This document shows, in pieces, positions 31,535 to 41,145 of a DNA stretch of 64,000 bases (positions are counted from its first letter, which is position 1; the number at the start of each line of letters is the position of its first letter). The notes under the pieces were generated by a model. That model had not been told where the DNA came from, did no database searches, and was given only the letters and a program-made list of their open reading frames with translations. Source of the stretch: Lithodes maja (taxonomy: Eukaryota; Arthropoda; Malacostraca; Decapoda; Lithodidae). A program made the position numbers and the translations under genes. The stretch spans positions 94,454 to 158,453 of the forward strand of contig JBAKBP010003202.1 in NCBI GenBank assembly GCA_037953745.1. Direction: 5' to 3'.

Positions 31535-33001
31535 CCTCATAAATCGCCTGGTCCTGATGAGGTATATGCTAGAGTATTAAAAGAATGTAGGGATGAGTTA
31601 AGTTACCCATTAACATTTTTATTTAACAAGTCATTGGAGACAGGTATAGTTCCAGAAGCTTGGAAGCTTGCAAACGTAGTTCCGATCTTCAAAAAAGGTG
31701 ACAAATCAATAGCATCCAATTACCGTCCCATTAGTCTTACATCAATCATAGGAAAGCTACTAGAGTCAATTATTGCTAGTAAAATTAGAAACCACTTAGA
31801 TACATTTAATTTAATAAATTCTTCTCAGCATGGATTCACTCAGGGACGTTCTTGCCTTACTAATTTGCTTAGTTTTTTCTCAGAGGTATATGAAGCAGTA
31901 GATAATGACAAGTCATATGATATAATATATTTAGATTTCAGTAAAGCTTTCGACAGAGTCCCCCATGAGAGATTGATGAGAAAGGTTGAGGCGCATGGAA
32001 TAGGTGGGGCGTTGTTGGGATGGATTAGGTCATGGCTAATTGGTAGGAAGCAGAGAGTCAGCATAAATGGTACGAAGTCAGAATGGGGAGCAGTCAAAAG
32101 TGGTGTCCCCCAGGGATCTGTATTAGGTCCCCTGTTGTTTGTTATATACATAAATGACCTTGATTTAGGTATAACTAGTAGGATAAGTAAATTTGCAGAC
32201 GATACCAAAATGGGGAGAACAATTGATTCAGATAGAGATATAGAGTGCCTCCAAAGGGATCTAGATACCTTACACGAATGGTCAGTAAATTGGCAGATGA
32301 AGTTTAACATTGACAAATGCAAGGTATTAAGGATAGGGAAGATGCATACAAATGTTAAATATAAACTAGCTAATGTGGAATTAGAAAACTCGAATTGTGA
32401 GAAAGATCTAGGTGTGTTTGTTAGCAATGATTTGAAGCCTAGACAACAGTGTATAAGCGTTCGAAACAAGGCAAACAAGATTCTCGGGTTCATCTCAAGG
32501 AGTGTGAGTAACAGAACTGCTGATGTTATCTTAAAACTTTACTTGTCATTAGTGAGACCCCATATGGATTATGCTGTTCAATTTTGGTGTCCTTATTACA
32601 GAATGGACATAGATTCATTGGAGAGAGTACAACGTAGAATGACAAAAATGATCCATAATATTAGAAATCTTCCGTATAAAGAGAGGTTGAAGAAATTAGG
32701 CTTACATTCGTTAGAGAGACGCAGAGTTAGAGGGGATATGATAGAGGTGTTCAAGTGGGTTAGTGGGATTAACAAAGGGGACATGACAAATGTACTAAAG
32801 CTCAGTGATAGCGAAAGAACTCGTACCAATGGTTTCAAATTAGATAAATTTCGTTTCAGAAAAGATATAGGCAAATATTGGTTTGGTAACAGAGTTGTAG
32901 ATGGGTGGAATGGACTACCAAGTGCTATAGTGGGATTAAAAACGATAGGGAGCTTTAAGATAAAATTGGATAAGCATATGGACGAGAAGGGTTGGGTGTG
33001 A
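31535..33001 (+). CDS. LINE D reverse transcriptase (N-terminally truncated)
   Basis: Open frame of 488 codons from the insertion edge to TGA 32999-33001 with no interruption. Contains KSPGPDEVYARVLKE, FKKGDKSIASNYRPISLTS, YLDFSKAFDRVPH (motif A), SGVPQGSVLGPLLF (motif B), KFADDTKMG (motif C) and VRPHMDYAVQFWCP. The endonuclease is missing owing to 5' truncation. The lack of stops implies a fairly recent insertion. The 3' UTR (33002-33213) holds two copies of a GGCCAATCRGC...TCTGCAGAC phrase. Confidence 0.88.
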   Translation, partial: PHKSPGPDEVYARVLKECRDELSYPLTFLFNKSLETGIVPEAWKLANVVPIFKKGDKSIASNYRPISLTSIIGKLLESIIASKIRNHLDTFNLINSSQHGFTQGRSCLTNLLSFFSEVYEAVDNDKSYDIIYLDFSKAFDRVPHERLMRKVEAHGIGGALLGWIRSWLIGRKQRVSINGTKSEWGAVKSGVPQGSVLGPLLFVIYINDLDLGITSRISKFADDTKMGRTIDSDRDIECLQRDLDTLHEWSVNWQMKFNIDKCKVLRIGKMHTNVKYKLANVELENSNCEKDLGVFVSNDLKPRQQCISVRNKANKILGFISRSVSNRTADVILKLYLSLVRPHMDYAVQFWCPYYRMDIDSLERVQRRMTKMIHNIRNLPYKERLKKLGLHSLERRRVRGDMIEVFKWVSGINKGDMTNVLKLSDSERTRTNGFKLDKFRFRKDIGKYWFGNRVVDGWNGLPSAIVGLKTIGSFKIKLDKHMDEKGWV

Positions 33002-33213
33002 AGGGGGATCAGCAGGGTTGGGCCAATCAGCGCTCTGCAGACCCCCGTAATCCTGCGTTAATCTCTAACCGTTTTGGTAAGATGATCCTCAGGGTATTAG
33101 AGTGTTGAGCCTATAATTGGGCTTTGTAATTGGGATTGTGTGGGACAGGGATCTGCCTTGCTTAGGCCAATCGGCTTTCTGCAGACTCCCATTTTCTTAT
33201 GTTCTTATGTTCT
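31535..33213 (+). mobile_element. LINE family D (CR1/L2-like), 5'-truncated
   Basis: Begins inside RT and ends with the octamer repeat TTCTTATG / TTCTTATG at 33193-33213, a typical CR1-group 3' end without poly(A). The host sequence (CAAAACAAA | AAAGGAAT) matches uninterrupted copy 5. Confidence 0.85.
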
Positions 33214-33318
33214 AAAGGAATATATCATTAGATGAGATAATTCGCTTCTAGTACGTCCTATCACTCATAAATATGTGATTCAGCCTACCTTCCCCACCTT
33301 TTTTCCCCCCCTCCTTAA

Positions 33319-33798
33319 CCCCTAATCATCGGGGGCGGACTTAAGTCCGTATCGAAAAAATTGGACTATGTGGCGGGGGCGGACTTTAGTCTGTGTGCAA
33401 TTTTGGCGCAATATTGGCTCTGAGAGAGAGACGAGCGACGGGAGGAGCATGGGTTACCTCATGACCGCTCGCCACGGCCGCCGTGGACCGACTGAGATGT
33501 ACTCCCCATACATCCACCCTCACTCCCTCGCTACACACGTAATTATATAACAAAATGACCGTATTTTAGCAATTTTACCCTTCGGTTGCACGATCGTTGC
33601 AAGACAACCAGTGATTGTAGAAGGATGGTTCTGGTGTCATTGGAAAGCTCAATTATCGCCCTTTCACGGATACATACTTGTATTACGCTCTGGCTCTTGT
33701 TTATGCATGAAAAAGAGCACGGAAACAATGCCATTTATGGTAAAAAAAAAATGCTGGGCGGTACGGTCAAATATACTCCACCACCCGCTCTTAAGGCG
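33319..33798. mobile_element. TTAA-flanked MITE, copy 8 (family 1, inverted)
   Basis: 480 bp with TTAA at 33315-33318 and 33799-33802, nested in MITE copy 7. Reverse complement matches copies 3, 6 and 9 (CGCCTTAAGAGCGGG start, GAGCTTTCCAATGACACC body). Contains a repeated GGGGGCGGACTTWAGTC phrase near its left end (33331 and 33375). Confidence 0.85.
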
Positions 33799-34218
33799 TT
33801 AATTATCAGCTATTTTCCTTCTTATTTTTATCATTTATCGGTTATTTTCTGTGCGAAATATCGTCAGGCAAGCTGGGAGAGATGGTTGCGTCATTTAGAG
33901 ACCCTTTAAAACTGTAAGATCGCTCTCGGGCCGATCAGTGTGTTGAGAGACTTTGCAAGGGTAGGATGTGTGTCTCTCAGCCTGCTGCCTCAAGATACGA
34001 CCGGGTGGCAAAATAATACGTTATTCACCACCCAAATGCTTTTCCCTCTTCATATATTGCTGTTCAAGATTCATGTGTTCATTATATAAGTAATATAAAT
34101 GCACATGGAGAAGAAATAATGCATTATATGGTAAATATAACATTCTGTCTGAATCAAAGGTAATTAATTCGCATATAACTATGTTTGTATTTTGGCAATT
34201 ACGTAATCCTCGGGTTAA

Positions 34219-34568
34219 TCCTAAAAGTCGGCATTTAACATTTACGCTGCGGGCATATTTCCGCCATATTAGGGTTCATTCAAGCATTCCTGATTGATTA
34301 GGCAGGTGTCTGAATGAAATGAAATGTATTCAGCCGAAAACTAGACAAAAATAGCTTCAACATGACTCCAGAACGAGCTTCATAGCTCGCGGGGTTCACC
34401 CGCAGCGCTACCATAGACATTCGCTAAAATTAGCAATTCTCGCTAATTTTTCGCTACATTTGCCTGTGGCAGCACTGTATATCTCGCGAGACTCTGACTC
34501 AGAGCCCTAAGTGCCTCAACTGCCTGGCATGTCGCACTCCCGCTCCCTTGCACTCGATTTTACAGGCT
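34219..34568. other. Unassigned spacer between MITEs
   Basis: No coding signal. Contains a CATTCGCTAAAATTAGCAA / TTCTCGCTAATTTTTCGCT phrase near 34420-34455 that forms a small imperfect repeat. Confidence 0.45.
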
Positions 34569-34572
34569 TTAA

Positions 34573-35039
34573 CGCCCTAAGAGCGGGGCCGTTTGTAACA
34601 TCTAATACCTGCCAAGCGGGTATATTTACCCTAAACGAGCTTCATTCCATGCTCTTTTTCATGCATAAACAAGAGCCAGAGCGTAATACAATTATGTATC
34701 CGTGAAAGGGCGATAATAGAGCTTTCCAATGACACCTGAATCATCCTTGTACGACAACGGGTTCGCTTTCAACGATGTTGCAACGCGAGTACAAAAACCC
34801 TAAAATACGGTAATTTCCTTAGATATTTCCCTGTCTACGGAGGCAGTGAATGTGGATGGGTGTGGAGGAGAGCCCAGTTGCCGTGCCGAACGGTCATAGC
34901 TCGCCCGCGCTCCTCCCACCGCTCGGACTCTCTCTCAGAGCCGATTATGTGCTCAACATCGCATGCGACTAAAGCTGGGACCCGCTCTTTAGGCCTTGGT
35001 TCTCTACTCCGACTAAAGCCAGAACCCGCCAAACAAGGG
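34573..35039. mobile_element. TTAA-flanked MITE, copy 9 (family 1)
   Basis: 467 bp with TTAA at 34569-34572 and 35040-35043. Start CGCCCTAAGAGCGGG, end CCCGCCAAACAAGGG. Body shares GAGCTTTCCAATGACACC with copies 3, 6 and 8 but is more diverged. Confidence 0.85.
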
Positions 35040-35149
35040 TTAAGAGGCTTTAAAAGCCTGTATATTGCTGTAAATTGTCTTGGCGTTTCAGAACGTCTCC
35101 CGCAGCCAATGGGTTAAATCTTGTTAGGATTTTTGGTTTTATTTTTGTT

Positions 35150-35787
35150 GTATTATATATTCCAACTACTCTCTGTCGTCGACTGCATTTCACACAACCA
35201 CTTACGCCAACAACACAATCTACACTCCTAGAGAGCTCTGTGGGAAAGCCCGACCATGGCCATAGCCTTCCTTAGGGACTCAGGGCTGTTCGACCAGGCC
35301 GCTTAGGGAACAACAACAACAACAACTACTCTCTCTTGGGCATAGGCTGAGAGCCTTTACATTCTACCGCTGAACACGGTGATACCTGTGAGGTCTCGTT
35401 CCAGTCCAGGGAGTGAGACATGCGAAGCACCCACCCATGGCTCGAAGGAGCCCCATGTCTGAAGCCACTTAGCCCCCGTGCTTCACCGCCTCACCCCCTA
35501 GACTCGGACCCTCACTCTCAGAACGCCACCTATTGAGCAATTAACTCACTAGGCATTGTCCCCCTCTAGCATATTTTGAATATGGGAATATTCATACAGT
35601 GCTATCTAATCAGGGAACAATGAGGGTATTTTATTGACGTTTCGGTGGGCTTTGTAGTAATGAACTGATACAAGGTACAGCACAAATTCCATCCCAATAA
35701 TATCTTCCCATTGACATATCAGGATTCGAACCCGGATCCATTGAATTACCAGGCCAGTGGCAAGACCACTCCACCACACCTCCCCTA
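35150..35787 (-). mobile_element. tRNA-derived SINE, second copy with ~160-bp insertion
   Basis: Matches 29381-29886 in head (B box GGTTCGAATCC, exact, near 35735) and body. Near its 3' end, between CAACTACTCTCTCTTGGG (35323) and TATTCCAACTACTCTCTG (35158), an extra ~160 bp with a GTT-repeat edge is present; the phrase AACTACTCTCT occurs on both sides of it. No poly(A) tail is preserved. Confidence 0.75.
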
Positions 35788-36033
35788 TGTGTTATGTAGC
35801 ATGTCAACATTATGATAACCACAGGATTGTTACAGCATTGGCAAATTCCTGCAATATAATTGATAGATGTTGGTCTAACAATATGCTTACACATATAATA
35901 CAGATGGGCTAAAGGCTTAGGATACAAGTTACTTGTATGGGATACACGTGCCCAGTAAAACAATGTTTCATTTAGTTCCCCTTCCATATTCCAATTTTGT
36001 TTTCACTGACCAACATTTTTCTGTATGCACCAG
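35788..36033. other. Unassigned spacer / possible intron
   Basis: AT-rich DNA ending in CATTTTTCTGTATGCACCAG, a plausible splice acceptor for the candidate exon at 36034. Confidence 0.4.
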
Positions 36034-36130
36034 AATGGTTGGTATGCTTCCGGCCTGAAAAAGGAAACTCAGTGGAGTGGAATGTTGAGAGTGTTGGGTG
36101 AAGGCCAGGAATTTCTAGCACGGGGGAAAG
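36034..36130 (+). CDS. Candidate internal exon, unknown gene
   Basis: 97 bp between an acceptor (TTTTTCTGTATGCACCAG) and a donor (GAAAG|GTAAAC). One frame is open through its length and encodes NGWYASGLKKETQWSGMLRV then LGEGQEFLARGK; a second frame stops early. Composition is more balanced than the AT-rich flanks. I do not recognise the family. It is the only well-formed plus-strand exon-like segment in the window and may be part of a host gene whose introns are filled by the surrounding elements. Confidence 0.35.
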
Positions 36131-36164
36131 GTAAACTTTTTGTACTTCTTCTTTATTAAGTTGC

Positions 36165-36355
36165 TACTATGGGTTTCAGAGGTTGTGTTACATCGTTTTT
36201 CGGGAATAACTTCTTAACAAACAGTTGGATCAGTACGATATTTTGACACAGCTTTTTGCACACCGTGCCCTAATTTTCGTCAATATAGTGCATTACCAAA
36301 AGTGTAGAATTAAGCAACTTGTCCCTGTGTCATGAGGTTAAAGTTACACATTAAT
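36165..36355. repeat. Inverted repeat, left arm (~190 bp)
   Basis: Reverse complement of 39814-40003 with few differences (CTACTATGGGTTTCAGAGG to TTACACATTAAT). The arms enclose a hairpin element and LINE A copy 5, about 3.46 kb apart. Confidence 0.9.
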
Positions 36356-36366
36356 GACTTGGATAC

Positions 36367-36668
36367 GGACAAGGCTACCGTGGCTCGCCTGTGAGAACCA
36401 ACAAACCATTATTGCTCCTCCATCAAACACGGTAGTTATCACCCACCACCCAACCCTATTATCTCCTTTAAATTCTAGTTATCTGTCAATATCAAGTATA
36501 AATATACAAACAGTATGTTTTTTTTATATATTTATATTTTGATATTGACAGATAACTTGAATTTAAAGTCGATAGTAGGGTTGGGTGGTGGGTGATAACT
36601 ACCGTGTTTGATGGAGGAGCAATAATGGTTTGGTGGTTATCACAGGTAAGCCACGGTAGCCTTGTTCG
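36367..36668. mobile_element. Foldback hairpin element, ~300 bp
   Basis: Almost entirely palindromic: arms of about 140 bp starting GGACAAGGCTACCGTGGC and ending GCCACGGTAGCCTTGTTC with a short AT-rich loop near 36515. No ORF. Fits a foldback-type MITE. Internal landmarks GTAGTTATCACCCACCACCC and its complement are conserved between arms. Confidence 0.88.
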
Positions 36669-36670
36669 TT

Positions 36671-39600
36671 CCTATTTATTTATTATTTATTTTTCTCTAT
36701 GTGAATGAGGGAGACAAAAGGCATGAATGCCTGCAGCGAGTGCCTCCCCCAGATTTCAAAGAGTGACAGGGCCGAAATCAAGGGACGTTCGAGCTAAAAT
36801 GCCTGGGCACACGGAGTTTGAAGCAATTTAAGTCATAGGAAGAGGGAAAGACTGATTCTGGGAGAGAGCACCAGAGCTCAGCAGTTGAATAGAAGAAAGT
36901 CTGAGAATAGCGTTTCACTCTTGGGTTGGAGAGTTGCACAGAGTAGGGGTGGGATTGTGTTGCAAGGCGGGTACTACGTACCCCGCGTAGAGGAGGTGGT
37001 ATACACTGGGAAAGCTCCGAGGAACACTGATTATTGTAGTAGCGATAGAATAGTGAGAGAGATGCAACATTGCGGCGAAGAGAGAGAGATTGCAGAGAAT
37101 TGGTGAGTGGATGGGAGTTAATGATACGAAAGGCTTTCCTTTCTATTTTATCTAGGAGTGCGGTGTGAGAGGATCCTCCCCACACATGTGAACAATACTC
37201 AATACAAGGACGCACTGTGCCCCTGTACAGAGCAAGTAGCTGCGCAGGGGTAAAGAACCCCTTGAGGCGGTTGAGCACACCCAGTTTCTGGGAGGCTGCC
37301 TTAGCGAAACTGGTAATATGGTCTTTCCAAGTGAGAGCAGAAGAAAAAGAGACACCGAAAACATTGAGGGAAGATGAAGGGTTGATTTTTGTATTGTTGA
37401 AGAATAAGGGATAGTCCTCTGGAGGTTCCTGACATCTAGTAAGATGGATAAATTGAGTTTTGGAAGCATTAAATGTAACAAGGTTTTCTCTACCCCAATT
37501 GGAAATAGCAGCTAGATCAGAAGATACGCATTTTATGGCTTCATTACGTTTACTTTTGAGGGACTGCTGGCTGGGGCGTTCTGGAAAACTAATCGAGTGG
37601 TGCAAAGTAGAGTCGTCTGCATATGAATGGATGGGACTACATGTACAGTTGAGAATATCATTTATGAAAATTAGAGAGAGAATAGGAGATAGGACAGAAC
37701 TCTGAGGGACACCAGAGTTGATAGGATGAGAAATTGAGCGATGGCCGTCCACAACTGCAGCTATGGAACGGCCGGAAAGGAAATTAGAGACAAAGGCATA
37801 GATGGAGGACAGAAACCGAAGGAGGGCAGTTTGGAAATTAAAGATTTGTGCCAGACAAAAAGTTTCACCGAAGTCCCGAAAGTTGGATGACCAAGAGTTA
37901 GTAAGATATGAAAGAAAATCCCCAGTAGAGCGACCCATAAGGAAGCCTGATCTGAGAGCAGATTATGAGAAGAGAAATGCTTAAGAAATTTGGAAGCAAG
38001 AATAGTTTCAAAATTTTTAGAGATACAAGAGATGAGAGCAATTGGACGATAGTTGGAGGGTTGAGAGCGGTCACCCTTCTTTGTGACAGGTTGAATGAGA
38101 GCAAAATTCCAGCAAGAAGGAAAGACGTTAGAGGAGAGACAGAGACGAAAGAGTTTGCCTAGGCAGGGGGTCAGCACGGAAGCACAGTTTTTAAGTACAA
38201 CAGGAGGAACACCGTCCGGACCGTACGCCTTCTTAGTATTAAGCCCAGAGAGGGTAGAAAGTACATCTTTAGAAGAGTTTAGGATATTAGGCATAAGTTG
38301 GAGAGGGAAGAATAGCACTGGAATCATCCAAGGTAGAGTTTCTGGCAAAAGTTTGAGCAAAAAGTTCAGCTTTGTCAGAGGAAGAAGTGATGGTTGTGCC
38401 ATCAGAGTGGAAAAGAGGCGGGAAAGAAGAGGAAGAAAAGTTGTTGAAGAGGTTTTGGGCTAGATGCCAGAAAGCTTGGGAAGAGCTAGAGTTGGATAGT
38501 TCAGTGAATTTATTATTGATGAAAGAGTGCTTGGCAAGTCGAAGAACAGATTTGGCTTGATTCCGGGCAGAAACATAGGAAGAATGAGATTCTTGAGTTT
38601 TAAGGCGTCGGTACCGTTTGAATGCTTCCTCCTTGTTGTGGACAGCAGTAGAACAAGCGTGAGTAAACAAAGATTTTTTTGCATTAGACTGAGAGAAAGA
38701 AAATGGAATGTATGCTTCCATGCCCGAGAGGATTACCTCGGTAATGCGTTCAGCACTCTCCGAGGGTCCTCGGCCATGGAAGCAGAAGTCATTCCATGGG
38801 AAATCAAAGAAATACTGCCGGAGAGCCTCCCAGTCGGCAGCGCCAAAATGCCACAAGCGCCGCCGGCTGGGAGGATCGGATGGCCGTACTGAAGAGTAGG
38901 ACAGGTGACGGAGATAAGTTTATGGTCGGAGGAGTCCAAAGGAGAGAAAAGATTGACAGTATAAGAAGAAGGGTTAGAAGTCAGAAATAAGTCAAGAATG
39001 TTGGGCCGATCTCCGAAGCGATCCGGGATACGGGTGGGTTGCTGGACCAGCTGCTGTAGGTAATTTATGATAGAAAAGACGTAGGCTTGTTCACCATGTT
39101 TGTTAGTAGAGTGAGAGGAGAGCCATTGGCGGTGGTGAACGTTGAAATCTCTTATGATGGAGATTTCAGAGAAGGGAGAGATAGATAGAATGTGTTCCAC
39201 TATAGAGTTTAGATAGTCGAAGAATTTGGGAAAGTTGGTAGAGTTAGGGGAAAGATAGACAGCACAGAAATATTTAGTATGAGAATGACAGGATAGTTTG
39301 AGCCATAAAGTTGAGAATTCAGAGAAGTCGAAATCGGGAACATGAGAGCAAGTGAGTTTGTTGGGCACGTATGCACAACATCCGCCTCTGGCTTTGAAAC
39401 TAGGATAGAGAAAGTAGGAGGATACAGAGAAGGGGCTGCTGGCAGTTGCTTCAGACACCTGAGTTTCGGTGAGAAAAAGAAGATCAGGTTTGGAGGAGGA
39501 GAGATGGTGTTCGATAGAGTGAAAATTAGAGGAAAAGCCGCGAATATTGCAAAAGTTGATAGTTAGAGTGACAGGTCGTGCGTGGTCCAGGGTATTTAGA

Positions 39601-39800
39601 GGGGTCTTCAGGTGAAGGTCGGGAATGTGTGTGGGTATTTATGGTCCCCCCCCTGAGGACTCCGAGGCTGAGCCTTTGTTCATAATTTGTTTGTTTTTAA
39701 TAATTATGAAGGAGGAAGTGTGGTGTGCATGTTAAGTGTAGTGAAGTAGATAGGAGGAGGAGGGGTTTGTGAGAGCATGCTGGACTACTCTCAGTGTAAG
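36671..39800 (-). mobile_element. LINE family A, copy 5 (near full length)
   Basis: Minus strand from 5' UTR (about 39570-39800, matching 20030-20120) through endonuclease and RT to an A-rich tail seen as T-rich 36671-36696. It is the reference copy for the family here. Several frameshifts and a deletion make it non-functional. Confidence 0.85.
36778..39570 (-). pseudogene. LINE A ORF2: endonuclease and RT, frameshifted
   Basis: Four successive frames. Endonuclease (39570-38880): INFCNIRGFSSNF, LLFLTETQVSEA (Glu), ISIIRDFNVHHRQW (the usual GDFN has become RDFN) and SSDHKLISV (Asp-His). A middle domain (38856-38287) is followed by the RT start (38402-37950) with KKAYGPDGVPP and KKGDRSQPSNYRPIAL, then RT palm/thumb (37938-36778) with YADDSTLHH intact. 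About 45 nt covering motif A (present in copy 1 as LDISKAFDRV) are deleted near 37855, removing a catalytic Asp. Inactive. Confidence 0.85.
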
Positions 39801-39813
39801 TGTATGCTTAGTT

Positions 39814-40003
39814 ATTAATGTGTGACTTTAACCTCATGACACAGAGATAAGTGGCTTTATTCTACACTTTTGGTAATGTAGTATATTGACGAAAATTAGG
39901 GCACGGTGTGAAAAAAGCTGTCAAAATATCTTACTGATCCAACTGTTTGTTAAGAAGTTATTCCCGAAAAACGATGTAACACGGCCTCTGAAACCCATAG
40001 TAG
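39814..40003. repeat. Inverted repeat, right arm (~190 bp)
   Basis: Inverted partner of 36165-36355. Lies within about 15 bp of the 5' end of LINE A copy 5. Confidence 0.9.
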
Positions 40004-40872
40004 ATAATTATTATACCATCCTTTTACTTGTGTTGCACTATTTAATTGCTCCCAATATGTGGCACTTGACATGTCTCAATTTTAATGTCCATTTTCCATT
40101 TTTTTTTAGGACCCGTTGATAAGTTATTTAATAATTCATCTTCCTATTATATTGTTATTGTATACTAAGAACAGTAGAGGGATCCAGCATCGAGCCCTGC
40201 GGCACACCAATAATGACATCTCACCATTTGGAATTGCTACCATTTATCACAACTCAATGTTTTCTATTTGTGAGCCAGCCGCTAATTCCGCTTGATACTG
40301 ATGATTAAATTAATTACTGACAATCAGCAGGATATGGAGAAATTATAATTATAGAAACTACGGTGAGTACAGAATTAATGAGCACAACTATGATATTTCA
40401 AACAATGATTCAAGGATATGTTCTTGGAAGTAATAAGTTTGGTGTGTGTGCGTGATGCTGGGTATATCATCAAATGGTCCTACTCTAACCTAATAGTCTT
40501 TGATGCCATGAATCTACTTGTCTGGTCGGGTATGCGCTACATACACACACACACACACTATCAAACACCATTACACATACTGCTTTCCTCTTACTGAAGC
40601 TTCCTTACAACCTTCCATCCTTCACGTAAACAAAAGCCTCTACATGATGGTATACTAGGAAAGTTTCAATTTTTTATCTTGCAGTGGCTTTTCAGTATGG
40701 GGTGGTTTTTCTAAATTTGACATGCCAACTTGACCTAGTCGTCGGAAAACTGTTGAATGAAGAAAGCCCTTTTAATTACTAATACATTCCTTATTTAATA
40801 GTGCCATCTACACATTCATAATTAATTGCCTCACTAGGGCCACATGGCCTGTACAATCAGTTCATATCAAGT
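40004..40872. other. Intergenic DNA with one RT relic
   Basis: AT-rich; apart from the relic at 40170-40290 and a short (CA)n at 40541-40558, nothing recognised. Confidence 0.55.
40170..40290 (-). pseudogene. LINE reverse transcriptase relic
   Basis: The minus strand reads SGWLTNRKH, stop, VVINGSNSKW, stop, DVIIGVPQGSMLDP: the segment leading to RT motif B, with two stop codons. Too short to assign to a family. No flanking parts recognised. Confidence 0.6.
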
Positions 40873-40883
40873 TTGTATCTCCT

Positions 40884-40909
40884 GCTCTCTCTCTCTCTCT
40901 CTCTCTCTG
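40884..40909. repeat. (CT)n microsatellite
   Basis: Short CT tract at the 5' edge of LINE C; it may mark the truncation point. Confidence 0.95.
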
Positions 40910-40910
40910 A

Positions 40911-41047
40911 ACCAGGTGGGAGCAGCACGTTTTGGGCGTCTTCTCAACGATGCGGTGAAGGATTTTCGGAGAAGAAATCGACTCAGCACAGGACAACCAG
41001 GAAGGAGGACCGAAGACAGCGAGGACGGCAACCTACAAAGGAATTAA
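40911..41047 (+). CDS. LINE C ORF1, C-terminal tail (partial)
   Basis: In a different frame from ORF2, an open stretch encodes VGAARFGRLLNDAVKDFRRR and ends at TAA 41045-41047. The GxARFGRLL wording resembles the helix after the DxxH motif of SGNH-type ORF1 proteins, so I infer the tail of a lost esterase ORF1, cut on its 5' side by the (CT)n tract. It overlaps the upstream extension of the ORF2 frame. Confidence 0.4.
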
Positions 41048-41145
41048 ATACTAATCCGTCAAGAACCGCGAATTTGGATAAATCTCCACCAACACGACCC
41101 AAATTCAAAACCGTCAGGGATAACGACCGAGGACCGAGGACAGCC

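Larger units (their letters stand above)
31413..34214. mobile_element. TTAA-type MITE, copy 7 (family 2), composite
   Basis: Starts CCCGGCAAGTACG after a damaged site (TTAC) and ends before TTAA at 34215-34218. Three blocks match copy 5 (20685-21326): 31413-31534, 33214-33314 and 33803-34170. LINE D is inserted between the first two and MITE copy 8 between the last two. Without them it is about 0.64 kb. Confidence 0.75.
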
